A stretch of DNA of 49,999 nucleotides from Vibrio qingdaonensis (GTDB lineage: Bacteria; Pseudomonadota; Gammaproteobacteria; Enterobacterales; Vibrionaceae), in contig NZ_JAKRRY010000038.1 of NCBI RefSeq assembly GCF_026191675.1, positions 1 through 49,999 of the forward strand. Reading direction: 5' to 3'. Below the pieces are notes generated by a model. The model was not told where the DNA came from and ran no database searches. It worked only from the letters and a program-made list of their open reading frames with translations. The position numbers were made by a program, and so were the translations under genes. Shown here in pieces: positions 31,862 to 40,207 of the stretch (within the stretch, counting starts at the first letter, position 1; each line of letters starts with the position of its first letter).

Positions 31862-32401
31862 ATGAATGATTCAGTTTCCGATTATTTAAAAGCCTTAAGC
31901 CAAGCTCGCTGGCAATCTCCAGAACAATTCCAGTCGATGAGTACGAATGTACTGCAATGGCTGACTGAACAGGGTTCATTATCACATCGGCTTAATGCTG
32001 AATGTGACCATTTGTCTGTCGAAGTGGTCAGTAATACGAAAAGTTGCGCTGATAGAATCACTGAAGAAGAAATCGAACGGTTGGCGCATGAAGACTGTTG
32101 GTTGCGTGAAGTGGTCCTATTAGGGGATGAGCAACCATGGGTCATTGGTCGTACGCTCATGTCATTATCTGCCATGGGACAAGGGGATTATGACATATCC
32201 CAACAAGGGGATACGCCATTAGGAGTCACCGTGTTTTCAAATGCCGATACGAAGCGAGACGCATTAGAAATCGCTCAAATTACCACTTCGGAGGGGGTTT
32301 TATTTGCTCGCCGCTCTCGATTGTGGGTCGCAGGGCATCCTATTCTAGTCGCAGAACTCTTTTTGCCACATTCGCCAGTATATAAGAGAGAGAGCGCTTG
32401 A
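31862..32401 (+). CDS. ubiC: Chorismate pyruvate-lyase
   Basis: 179 residues from ATG 31862. UbiC splits chorismate into 4-hydroxybenzoate and pyruvate, the first committed step of ubiquinone synthesis. Conserved residues are in WLREVVLLGDEQPWVIGRT and the C-terminal RRSRLWVAGHPILVAELFLP, with the final ELFLP.SP(V/L)Y ending of the family. An in-frame ATG at 31823 would add 13 residues but these span the palindrome ACGCGCTAAGCGCGT and do not look like family sequence. The stop overlaps the ubiA start (TGATG). Confidence 0.93.
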   Translation: MNDSVSDYLKALSQARWQSPEQFQSMSTNVLQWLTEQGSLSHRLNAECDHLSVEVVSNTKSCADRITEEEIERLAHEDCWLREVVLLGDEQPWVIGRTLMSLSAMGQGDYDISQQGDTPLGVTVFSNADTKRDALEIAQITTSEGVLFARRSRLWVAGHPILVAELFLPHSPVYKRESA

Positions 32402-33255
32402 TGACCTCAACGAAAGCCAAAGCGTACTGGCAATTAACTCGAATGGATAAGCCCATTGGCACCTTACTGCTGCTGTGGCCAACATTATGGGCTTTGATTT
32501 TGGCTGCGGAAGGCATGCCAAGTATTCATGTACTTATTGTATTTTGCCTCGGTGTCGTGATGATGCGCAGCGCAGGGTGTGTCATTAATGATTTCGCCGA
32601 CAGAAATGTCGACGGGCTAGTGAAGCGAACTCAGCACAGACCGTTGCCGTCAGGGCTTGTATCGTCTAAAGAAGCCATCGGTTTGTTTCTGGTGTTATCT
32701 ATTGCTTCATTTCTATTGGTCCTAACCATGAACACGCTAACGATTAAATTATCGTTAATGGGTTTAGTTCTGGCGTTTATTTACCCGTTTATGAAGCGTT
32801 TTACCCATTTACCACAGCTCTTTTTAGGATTAGCATTTAGTTGGGCGATCCCAATGGCGTGGGCGGCTGAGGCCAATGAATTGCCCGTGGTGTTATGGTT
32901 TGTTTTTGCTTTGAATGCGCTGTGGACCATCGCTTACGACACCTTGTATGCCATGGTGGATCGTGATGATGACTTAAACGTTGGTATTAAATCGACAGCC
33001 ATACTATTTGGTCGCAGAGATAAACTGGCAGTAGGTGTGCTGCAAATGACCGTGTTGGCGATGCTAATGGGATTAGGGCATTGGTATCAATTGAGCACGA
33101 GCTACTACTGGAGCCTGCTTGTGGTTGGTGTATTGTTTGTGTACCAACAATGGCTGATTCGACACAGGGAGCGTAGCCTTTGCTTTCAAGCATTTCTGAA
33201 CAATAACTATGTAGGCATGGCGATTACGATTGGGTTGCTGGTTGCTATGTGGTAA
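32401..33255 (+). CDS. ubiA: 4-hydroxybenzoate octaprenyltransferase
   Basis: 284 residues with eight or nine predicted transmembrane helices. The first prenyl-diphosphate/Mg motif is NDFADRNVDG with KRTQHRPLPSG after it (about residues 66-85); the second is the aspartate-rich YAMVDRDDD (about 185-193). It joins the polyprenyl chain to 4-hydroxybenzoate at the inner membrane, using the product of UbiC. ATG 32401 overlaps the ubiC stop by one base. A terminator follows. Confidence 0.97.
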   Translation: MTSTKAKAYWQLTRMDKPIGTLLLLWPTLWALILAAEGMPSIHVLIVFCLGVVMMRSAGCVINDFADRNVDGLVKRTQHRPLPSGLVSSKEAIGLFLVLSIASFLLVLTMNTLTIKLSLMGLVLAFIYPFMKRFTHLPQLFLGLAFSWAIPMAWAAEANELPVVLWFVFALNALWTIAYDTLYAMVDRDDDLNVGIKSTAILFGRRDKLAVGVLQMTVLAMLMGLGHWYQLSTSYYWSLLVVGVLFVYQQWLIRHRERSLCFQAFLNNNYVGMAITIGLLVAMW

Positions 33256-33292
33256 AGCGAAAAGCGATCTATTGCTCTCCGTTAATATGTGT

Positions 33293-33321
33293 AAAAAAAG
33301 CGCCTAATTAGGCGCTTTTTT
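33293..33321. terminator. Bidirectional terminator between ubiA and plsB
   Basis: AAAAAAGCGCC and GGCGCTTTTTT pair around TAATTA between the convergent genes ubiA and plsB. The A and T tracts serve both strands. Confidence 0.93.
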
Positions 33322-33367
33322 CGTTTTCACGGCTTATTGCTGTGAATTGGAGCGAGTCTGTGAAGAA

Positions 33368-35833
33368 TTACGATGCGGCTGGGCTGTCATCGTGAGATTC
33401 AACAGCTGGCTCATCTGATTGGTGGACGCTTTCTTGAATGGTGAGTTTTACTTCTGGGTAAAGCAGGGTATAAAGCAAGCGAGCCAATGTATCGGTTTTA
33501 GTTGTGTCACAGTTGCCATCTACATCAATGTATTGCTGCTCTTTTAAGGTACTGAACAGCGAGGCAAAGACACCTTTATCAAAAAATTCAGGGGCATTGA
33601 TGCCGTGCAAGCGACCCAAACGCTGGGCGATATCTTGGGTTTTCTGTTCCAATTCTTGCTTATCGAGTTCTGGGTAAGTCGCCAATAAATTGAGTGCAAT
33701 GGTATAGCGCTGTAGGGTTTCTGAAATCGTACGGCCCAATAGCATTAGCATTTGGGTATTGGACTGATTCATGGACACCACACCGTCTTCAATAAACAGC
33801 AATCTCTGACGGACCAATTCACCCACAATGCGATCGGTTAACTCAGCCAGTTCTGTAGGCTCAACACTCAAAAATAGCTCTTTTTGTAAGAATGGGTAGA
33901 GCTTCGCTACGTTGCACTTAATCGTTTCAAGCGGCATGGAGTGCTCACTGACTAGCATCTGTGCAATCAATGAAGGCAAGGCGAATAAGTGAATAATATT
34001 GTTGCGATAGTAGGTCATTAGAATCGATTGATGACGATCGAGAGAGATAATGTCACCCAGCGTATCGGACTCCACGACAAACTTATCTAAAGATTCCGCA
34101 TGCGCGACCAAGTCTTCCGCTGAGCCGGCTGGTACCGTGGAGGTATCAGAGTAGGGAATGTTCTTAAGTAGTGCTAAGTAACAATCGATCTGATTGACGA
34201 GGCTATCACGAGTCAATGCACGTTGACGTGAAGCAAGCAACGCGGTGGCACATAACGTTAATGCGTTTGTCGCCGCAGCATCGTTAATATGTGTCATCAT
34301 TTTGGTCGCTAGGTTATTCACAACAGGGTTCAGCCATTGTGGTTTGTTCACACCCATAGGGTCAATATCTTGCGACCAATTTGGCGCATTATCATTGAGG
34401 TACTGATTGAGTGGGATCGGCTCGCCGAAGTTGACATAGCCTTGACCGAAGTTACGCAACTTACGAATGGTCTTGAGGATTTGTCCAGCGTTCTCTTTTT
34501 CTTTACGCTTGCCTCTAAGCTCCTTAGCATAGGTGCTGACTTCCATGACATGCTCATAACCAATATAAACAGGAACCAGCGTCACCGGGCGATTAAGACC
34601 TCTTAGCATCGCTTGGATGGTCATCGCGAGCATCCCAGTCTTCGCTTGCAGCAATCGGCCAGTACGTGAGCGGCCGCCTTCACTGAAAAACTCCACCGAA
34701 TAGCCTTTGGCAAACAGCTCAGCCAGATACTCTCTAAAAATGGTTGAGTACAGTTTGTTGCCTTTAAAGCTACGTCGAATGAAGAAGCCACCGCCACGTC
34801 TAAAAATAGGACCTGCGGGGAAAAAGTTTAAATTAACGCCAGCGGCAATGTGCGGTGGCACCATGCCTTCACGATACAAGATATAAGATAGTAATAAGTA
34901 GTCCATGTGGCTGCGATGGCAGGGAACATAAACTATTTCGTGCCCGTCTTGCGCTAAGCGTCGAACTTTAGCGGCATTGTTAACGTTAATGCCTTGGTAC
35001 AACTTGCTCCAAAGCCAAGTCATGACCACATCGCCAATTTTGACCAGTCGATAGGAAAAGTCAGCGGCAATTTCGTCCATGATCTGCTGCGCTTCCTTAC
35101 GAACTTTTTCGATAGGAATATCATTGCTTTGAGCATGATCTTGAATCGCTTGTTCAATAACCTGGGAATTCAATAGGCGTTGAAATAGCACTTGTCGATT
35201 AGGCAAGTTAGGTCCAGATGCCGCCAGCTTTTGTCGAGAAAAGTGAATTCTTGCGACACGAGCGAGTTTATGAGCGATCGACTCATCCGTGCCGTGCACA
35301 TCTGCCATATAGCGCAATGAAACCACTGGGCTAAATCTCACCATGCAATCGCGACCAGACATGAATAACGCCTTGGCTTTTTGTGGGCCGTTCATTGCCT
35401 GTAAGTAAGGTTTAGTATCGGACTCTTTACCCGGTTTACGACCCCAAAGAACCGTGGTAGGGATAATCTGCACATCAAGTTTTGCGTCTTTTTCATGTTC
35501 TTTTAGTAAGTCAGAAAATAACGCAATGGAATCACTCGGTACGTCATCGTCACGAGTAAATAAAGTGGGTCTTGAGGCAATGAATACAAAACGATTTCGT
35601 TCTTCACCATTGAGCACGATAGGCTCGAGTGGATCGGGTAACCCAAGTGCGATCGCTTGCTTTTGCAAGGTGAGAAGATCGACGTTCGAATTAAACGGCA
35701 ACGCATAGACCACGGGTTTCGTGATATCAATGTGCAGATCTTCGATAGGGTTAGATGGAATCGCCGTTCCTTTTACCAATACTGACATTGGTAACTTTAG
35801 AAAAGAACGGAAAAGTGAGTGTCCTGAAGACAT
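33368..35833 (-). CDS. plsB: Glycerol-3-phosphate 1-O-acyltransferase
   Basis: 821 residues from ATG 35833. The acyltransferase block I HRSHMD (the HX4D catalytic pair) follows the segment HEIVYVPC; block III is FFSEGGRSRTG and block IV VTLVPVYIGYEHVME. PlsB makes lysophosphatidic acid at the inner membrane, the first step of phospholipid synthesis. Thirty further in-frame codons upstream are open, but MSSGHSLFRSFLKLP is the typical family start. Divergent from lexA across 283 bases; the diacylglycerol kinase gene dgkA found between plsB and lexA in E. coli is absent. Confidence 0.96.
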   Translation of the reverse strand: MSSGHSLFRSFLKLPMSVLVKGTAIPSNPIEDLHIDITKPVVYALPFNSNVDLLTLQKQAIALGLPDPLEPIVLNGEERNRFVFIASRPTLFTRDDDVPSDSIALFSDLLKEHEKDAKLDVQIIPTTVLWGRKPGKESDTKPYLQAMNGPQKAKALFMSGRDCMVRFSPVVSLRYMADVHGTDESIAHKLARVARIHFSRQKLAASGPNLPNRQVLFQRLLNSQVIEQAIQDHAQSNDIPIEKVRKEAQQIMDEIAADFSYRLVKIGDVVMTWLWSKLYQGINVNNAAKVRRLAQDGHEIVYVPCHRSHMDYLLLSYILYREGMVPPHIAAGVNLNFFPAGPIFRRGGGFFIRRSFKGNKLYSTIFREYLAELFAKGYSVEFFSEGGRSRTGRLLQAKTGMLAMTIQAMLRGLNRPVTLVPVYIGYEHVMEVSTYAKELRGKRKEKENAGQILKTIRKLRNFGQGYVNFGEPIPLNQYLNDNAPNWSQDIDPMGVNKPQWLNPVVNNLATKMMTHINDAAATNALTLCATALLASRQRALTRDSLVNQIDCYLALLKNIPYSDTSTVPAGSAEDLVAHAESLDKFVVESDTLGDIISLDRHQSILMTYYRNNIIHLFALPSLIAQMLVSEHSMPLETIKCNVAKLYPFLQKELFLSVEPTELAELTDRIVGELVRQRLLFIEDGVVSMNQSNTQMLMLLGRTISETLQRYTIALNLLATYPELDKQELEQKTQDIAQRLGRLHGINAPEFFDKGVFASLFSTLKEQQYIDVDGNCDTTKTDTLARLLYTLLYPEVKLTIQESVHQSDEPAVESHDDSPAAS

Positions 35834-36056
35834 AGGGTTCACAGCCTCAATTTGTTCGGAAAAAACGATGCCGAGGTGGAGCGTCGCAACAGCGCGTATG
35901 CATACCTTAATCCTAGACATCAATTTTGGAGCCGTGCAAGGATAACAGAAACTGGTCTTACCTTTTAATGAAAATAAAGCGAAACAGAGAATCGTTATGC
36001 TTGATGTGGCTGTAGAGGAATTCAGCGACTATTTGCTAAAAAACAACCGATTATCT

Positions 36057-36109
36057 TTGCAATTACCAACGTACTGGATATACTCACAGTTAACTGTATA
36101 AACAGACAG
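36057..36109 (+). promoter_or_regulatory. lexA promoter with two LexA (SOS) boxes
   Basis: The promoter is TTGCAA (36057-36062) and TATACT (36079-36084) with 16-base spacing. Box 1, CTGGATATACTCACAG (36074-36089), covers the -10. Box 2, CTGTATAAACAGACAG (36094-36109), is 20 bases downstream on the same face and next to the ribosome binding site. Both have the CTG-N10-CAG form. This is the autorepressed double-box pattern known for E. coli lexA. Confidence 0.93.
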
Positions 36110-36116
36110 GTGATGC

Positions 36117-36740
36117 ATGAAGCCGCTAACAGCACGACAACAGCAAGTATTTGATCTAATAAAAAAGAAAATAGACGATGTAGGTATGCCGCCCACTCGT
36201 GCCGAAATCGCGAAAGAACTGGGGTTTCGTTCAGCGAATGCAGCAGAAGAGCACCTGAAAGCCCTCGCACGCAAAAAGGCCATTGAAATTATTCCTGGTG
36301 CGTCTCGCGGGATTCGTATTCTTCTTGAACAGGCTGCGGCTAATGAAGATGAAGGACTACCTTTAATTGGTCAAGTGGCAGCAGGTGAGCCTATTTTGGC
36401 GCAAGAGCACGTTGAAGCTCATTACCAAGTTGATCCAAGCATGTTTAAGCCAGCGGCGGATTTTTTATTGCGCGTTAATGGCGAAAGTATGAAAGACATC
36501 GGCATTATGGATGGCGATTTGTTGGCTGTTCATAAAACGCAGGATGTTCGAGATGGACAAGTGGTCGTTGCTCGCGTTGATGATGACGTGACGGTAAAGC
36601 GTTTAGAGCGCAAAGGCTCGACAGTATTATTACATGCGGAAAATGAATCATTCTCGCCAATAGAAGTGGACTTAACCGCTCAGCACCTTGCTATTGAAGG
36701 TATTGCCGTTGGTATTATTCGCAATACCGATTGGATGTAA
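36117..36740 (+). CDS. lexA: LexA repressor, SOS master regulator
   Basis: 207 residues. The N-terminal winged-helix domain has LTARQQQVFDLI and the recognition helix region TRAEIAKELGFRSANAAEEH (28-47). The self-cleavage site is Ala89-Gly90 in QVAAGEP; the catalytic dyad is Ser124 (NGESMKD) and Lys161 (VTVKRLE). LexA cleaves itself when activated by RecA filaments. AGGTG lies just before ATG 36117. Two LexA boxes lie in its own promoter. It is not followed by dinF; a terminator comes 11 bases after the stop. Confidence 0.98.
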   Translation: MKPLTARQQQVFDLIKKKIDDVGMPPTRAEIAKELGFRSANAAEEHLKALARKKAIEIIPGASRGIRILLEQAAANEDEGLPLIGQVAAGEPILAQEHVEAHYQVDPSMFKPAADFLLRVNGESMKDIGIMDGDLLAVHKTQDVRDGQVVVARVDDDVTVKRLERKGSTVLLHAENESFSPIEVDLTAQHLAIEGIAVGIIRNTDWM

Positions 36741-36751
36741 TCGAAGCAATT

Positions 36752-36771
36752 AGGGGACTGAGTCCCCTTTT
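36752..36771 (+). terminator. Terminator after lexA
   Basis: AGGGGAC-TGA-GTCCCCT is a 7-bp GC-rich stem with a three-base loop, followed by TTT. It starts 11 bases after the lexA stop. Confidence 0.85.
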
Positions 36772-36886
36772 ACCTGCTTCTCAGGGCTTTTTTCAACAAA
36801 ATTGTAGAAAAAACACTCGATCACTCTCCCCTCTACGCTCACTTTCTGGTATGTTTCGCACCCTTGAATCGTTCAGGAGATAATGA

Positions 36887-37525
36887 GTGCAAACTTGCCC
36901 ACTTTGTGCTGCTGAAAATGCATCACATTATCACAGCGATAAAAAACGAGACTACTTGCAGTGTCCTCGTTGTCAGTTGGTCTTTGTGCCTGCTGAGCAG
37001 CGACTTGATGCTCGAGCAGAAAAAGCCGTTTATGATCTGCATAATAATGATCCGAGTGATGCAGGTTATCGACGTTTTCTGTCTCGCTTAGCGTCACCGT
37101 TATCAGAACGATTACCACAAGGCTCAATGGGTTTAGATTTCGGTTGTGGACCGGGTCCAACACTTTCTGTGATGTTTGAAGAGAAAGGGTTCCCAATGTC
37201 ACTGTATGACCTGTATTACTATCCAGAGTCAAAAGCGCTAGAATCAAAGTATGACTTTGTCACAGCGACCGAAGTGATTGAGCACTTGTATCAGCCAAAC
37301 AAGATTTGGCAACAATGGTTAGCGCTCATTAAGCCAGGAGGATACCTGGGGTTAATGACAAAGATGGTTATTGATGTAGATGCGTTTTCAACGTGGCACT
37401 ACAAAAGTGATCAGACACATGTCGTATTTTTTAGTCGCGCTACTTTCTTGTTTTTAGCCAAGAGAGACGGACTGGAAATCGAATTTATTGGTAATGATGT
37501 AATTTTATTGAGGAAGCTTACGTAA
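36887..37525 (+). CDS. Class I SAM-dependent methyltransferase with N-terminal zinc ribbon
   Basis: 212 residues. Residues 4-7 (CPLC) and 26-29 (CPRC) form a treble-clef or zinc-ribbon pair. The SAM-binding motif I is GLDFGCGPGP (about 82-91), and a later VTATEVIEHL gives motif II, typical of the Methyltransf_23 type used on small molecules or on lipids/peptides. Substrate unknown. The start is GTG 36887, six bases after AGGAGA; an ATG at 36883 lies in another frame. Its stop overlaps the yihI start (TAATG), so it heads a yihI-DUF2489 group. Confidence 0.82.
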   Translation: MQTCPLCAAENASHYHSDKKRDYLQCPRCQLVFVPAEQRLDARAEKAVYDLHNNDPSDAGYRRFLSRLASPLSERLPQGSMGLDFGCGPGPTLSVMFEEKGFPMSLYDLYYYPESKALESKYDFVTATEVIEHLYQPNKIWQQWLALIKPGGYLGLMTKMVIDVDAFSTWHYKSDQTHVVFFSRATFLFLAKRDGLEIEFIGNDVILLRKLT

Positions 37526-38085
37526 TGAGTCGTAAGAAGAAATCGAGAAAGCCTGGAGCGGCGCCTGAGCCCGTTGCAGTCACACGTAATCGCACGCAAG
37601 CGGATGTGGATGGTCGCCTACAAAAGCGCCTGAAAAAACGTAAAGGTCAGAAAGCGGGTAGCCGTCATTCAGATGGCGGCGAAAGCCAACGTTCTGGAAC
37701 GTCGGTTAATCGTGACCCTCGCTTAGGAAGCAAAAAGAAGATTCCTTTAATTGTCGCGGATGCGAAGAAGCCATCGAAGCAAGAGCGTAAGCTATCGGCT
37801 GAGAAAGAGTTAGAGCTACTGGAAAATGATGCACAACTGAACGTGTTGTTGGATCGCATTGAAAGTGGTGAAAATCTTGGTGCAGGACTACAAAAATACG
37901 TCGATGAAAAACTAGACCGTATGGAAGTCTTAATGAATCAACTCGGTCTTGTTCTACCTGAAGAAGACGACGATGATTTTGATGCACCTGTAGATGCACC
38001 TGTATCAAAGAAAAAAACGCCGGCAAGTGATGATGAATTATTGTCACAGTTTGAAGGCATCAACATGGATCAGTTCAAGGACTAA
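37525..38085 (+). CDS. yihI: YihI, activator of the GTPase Der
   Basis: 186 residues. A strongly basic N-terminus (SRKKKSRKPG, RLQKRLKKRKGQKAGSR), a central conserved part with KKKIPLIV and LENDAQLNVLLDRIESGENL, and an acidic tail (LPEEEDDDDFD) are the three elements of the YihI family. YihI stimulates GTP hydrolysis by the ribosome-assembly GTPase Der and so restrains large-subunit maturation. The ATG overlaps the upstream methyltransferase stop. It precedes a DUF2489 gene and hemN; E. coli has yihI next to hemN. Confidence 0.95.
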   Translation: MSRKKKSRKPGAAPEPVAVTRNRTQADVDGRLQKRLKKRKGQKAGSRHSDGGESQRSGTSVNRDPRLGSKKKIPLIVADAKKPSKQERKLSAEKELELLENDAQLNVLLDRIESGENLGAGLQKYVDEKLDRMEVLMNQLGLVLPEEDDDDFDAPVDAPVSKKKTPASDDELLSQFEGINMDQFKD

Positions 38086-38100
38086 GGAAGGGAAGCGTAG

Positions 38101-38595
38101 ATGAATACCGTTACTGTGTTAGCAATTGTTGGTGTGCTTATTGTCACTGGTTTAGCTGGCTATGCGGGCTATTTGTTACTGCAACTCAAAAAGCAAAAGG
38201 AGTTGCTCAAGCAACACCAAGAACTGGCCATTAAAAAGCGTAACGCGAATATTTTTGAAAGTGTTGAGACGATTTGTCTTGCGACCATTCAGGGTCAATG
38301 CGAACTTTCAGAAGCCGCGATTAGGCTTTATAACATCATGGACTATGTGCAGGGTGACAAGCGAGTTGATTTTGACGCGCTATACCCTGCGACGTCAGAG
38401 CTTTTTCATATCGTGAAAGCAATGCCACGCGGCGAAGCAAGACAGACAATGAAAAAGCAAGATCGCATGCGCGATAACCTTGCTCGGCAGAAAGCCGAAG
38501 CTCGACTCAATGATGTTATTATTGAAGAGTTAAAAGCACTGCAAAGCAGTGTTCGCCCCCTTAATGATCAAATCAACATTAAGCTTGTCAGTTAG
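38101..38595 (+). CDS. DUF2489 family protein with one membrane anchor
   Basis: 164 residues. An N-terminal transmembrane helix (about 4-27: TVLAIVGVLIVTGLAGYAGYLL) is followed by a cytoplasmic helical region with many charged residues and two cysteines (ETICLATIQGQCELSEAAI). I recall this family as DUF2489, typically placed between yihI and hemN in Vibrionaceae and relatives. Function unknown. It starts 15 bases after yihI, with GGAAG upstream of the ATG, and is likely in the same transcript. Confidence 0.8.
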   Translation: MNTVTVLAIVGVLIVTGLAGYAGYLLLQLKKQKELLKQHQELAIKKRNANIFESVETICLATIQGQCELSEAAIRLYNIMDYVQGDKRVDFDALYPATSELFHIVKAMPRGEARQTMKKQDRMRDNLARQKAEARLNDVIIEELKALQSSVRPLNDQINIKLVS

Positions 38596-38715
38596 AGGTC
38601 TATCCTCTTTTTGGCGAACAAGTGATCGCGCTAGCATTTTTGCGTACTGCTTGTGTAAAAGTCACTGTCCGAGCGTTATCCGTTACAATCCTATGGCAAA
38701 ATAGCGCTCATCTGA

Positions 38716-38730
38716 CTCCTCATAGAGGAG
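38716..38730 (+). other. Small perfect hairpin in the hemN leader
   Basis: CTCCTC (38716-38721) and GAGGAG (38725-38730) pair around ATA, 33 bases upstream of the hemN ATG. GAGGAG resembles a ribosome binding site but is too far from the start to serve it; hemN uses GGAAG at 38752-38756. Confidence 0.45.
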
Positions 38731-38763
38731 CTTAAAGTAACACTGTTTATTGGAAGTATTACC

Positions 38764-40155
38764 ATGTCTCAAAGTCACTCAGAAACGAAGCAGCAGATTG
38801 TATGGGATCAAACGATTCTCGATAAATACAATTATTCTGGGCCACGCTACACCTCATACCCTACAGCGGTAGAGTTTCACGAAGCGTACACTATTTCTGA
38901 CTACGACATGGCGTGCACCCAGTACCCAGAACGCCCACTTTCTTTGTATGTGCACATCCCATTTTGTCATAAGCTTTGTTATTACTGCGGTTGTAATAAA
39001 GTGATTACTCGACACGCGCACAAGGCGGACGAGTATTTGGATGTTATCGAACATGAAATTCGTCAGCGTGCCACGTTATTACAAGGTCGAAAAGTCACAC
39101 AGTTGCACTTCGGTGGTGGCACACCAACGTTTTTAACCAAAAGCCAGATCAGTCGACTTATGACGATTCTGCGAAGCGAGTTTGTGTTTGAAGACGGTGC
39201 AGAAATCAGTATTGAAGTCGACCCTCGTGAAATCGAACTGGACATGTTAGATCACCTGCGCCAAGAAGGCTTTAACCGGCTGAGTATCGGTGTACAAGAT
39301 TTCAATAAAGAAGTGCAAGTCCTCGTTAACCGAGAGCAAGACGAAGCGTTCATTTTTGCCATGGTCAAGCGAGCAAAAGAGCTGGGTTTCCGTTCAACTA
39401 ACCTAGATTTAATCTATGGTTTACCAAAGCAAACCAAGGCTTCGTTTGCAGACACTCTAGAGCAAGTGCTGTCGCTTCGCCCTGGACGCTTGTCGGTCTT
39501 TAACTATGCGCATATGCCTAATTTATTTGCTGCGCAACGAAAAATCAAAGATGAAGACTTACCTATCGCCGAAGAGAAAATGGCGATTTTACAAGATACG
39601 ATTGGCACCTTAACCGATGCTGGTTATCAGTTTATCGGCATGGATCACTTTGCGTTGCCAGAAGATGAACTTGCTGTCGCGCAGCGTAATGGAGAGTTGC
39701 ACCGCAATTTCCAAGGCTATACCACGCAAGGTGAATGCGATCTTGTTGGTTTTGGTGTGTCGGCTATCTCAATGATTGGTAACAGTTACGCGCAAAATCA
39801 AAAAGAGCTGAAAAAATACTATGCACAAGTCAATGAACTTCGTCATGCACTCTGGAAAGGCGTAGTGTTGGATAACGATGACTTAATTCGCCGTGAAGTC
39901 ATTAAGCAGCTTATCTGTAACTTTAAGTTGGATGTCACCTCGATTGAGCAAGGTTTCGGGGTCAAATTTACCCAGTACTTTGCTGAAGATATGACATTGC
40001 TACAGACGTTTATTGATGATGAACTGGTTACGGTCGGTGAGTCGTCGATAGAAGTGACGCTGAGAGGTCGCTTGTTGATTCGTAATATTTGTATGTGCTT
40101 CGACAAATACCTACGCCAACGCGCTCGTCAACAACAGTTTTCACGTGTGATTTAA
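38764..40155 (+). CDS. hemN: Oxygen-independent coproporphyrinogen III oxidase
   Basis: 463 residues, a radical-SAM enzyme. The 4Fe-4S motif is Cys68-x3-Cys72-x2-Cys75 in HIPFCHKLCYYCGC, with the adjacent Cys77 of true HemN also present. GGGTPTFL and the long C-terminal domain distinguish it from HemW-type proteins. It converts coproporphyrinogen III to protoporphyrinogen IX without oxygen, so complementing the hemCDXY operon earlier in the window. GGAAG precedes the ATG. Confidence 0.97.
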   Translation: MSQSHSETKQQIVWDQTILDKYNYSGPRYTSYPTAVEFHEAYTISDYDMACTQYPERPLSLYVHIPFCHKLCYYCGCNKVITRHAHKADEYLDVIEHEIRQRATLLQGRKVTQLHFGGGTPTFLTKSQISRLMTILRSEFVFEDGAEISIEVDPREIELDMLDHLRQEGFNRLSIGVQDFNKEVQVLVNREQDEAFIFAMVKRAKELGFRSTNLDLIYGLPKQTKASFADTLEQVLSLRPGRLSVFNYAHMPNLFAAQRKIKDEDLPIAEEKMAILQDTIGTLTDAGYQFIGMDHFALPEDELAVAQRNGELHRNFQGYTTQGECDLVGFGVSAISMIGNSYAQNQKELKKYYAQVNELRHALWKGVVLDNDDLIRREVIKQLICNFKLDVTSIEQGFGVKFTQYFAEDMTLLQTFIDDELVTVGESSIEVTLRGRLLIRNICMCFDKYLRQRARQQQFSRVI

Positions 40156-40172
40156 CGCCCCACTTATTTGAC

Positions 40173-40200
40173 GACCTTGTGTGAGAATCAGCGCAAGGTC
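40173..40200. terminator. Weak hairpin between hemN and the EAL gene
   Basis: GACCTTG (40173-40179) and CAAGGTC (40194-40200) form a 7-bp stem with a 14-base loop between convergent genes. There is no U tract beyond CTTTC, so it may be a poor or Rho-assisted terminator. Confidence 0.35.
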
Positions 40201-40207
40201 GACCTTT

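Noticed and set aside
36883..36900. ATG at 36883 as methyltransferase start
   Set aside because: It is in another frame; the GTG at 36887 is in the correct frame and better spaced from AGGAGA.
36864..37247. Alternative-frame and opposite-strand open frames over the methyltransferase gene
   Set aside because: They overlap a gene with clear motifs and have no supporting ribosome binding site or similarity.
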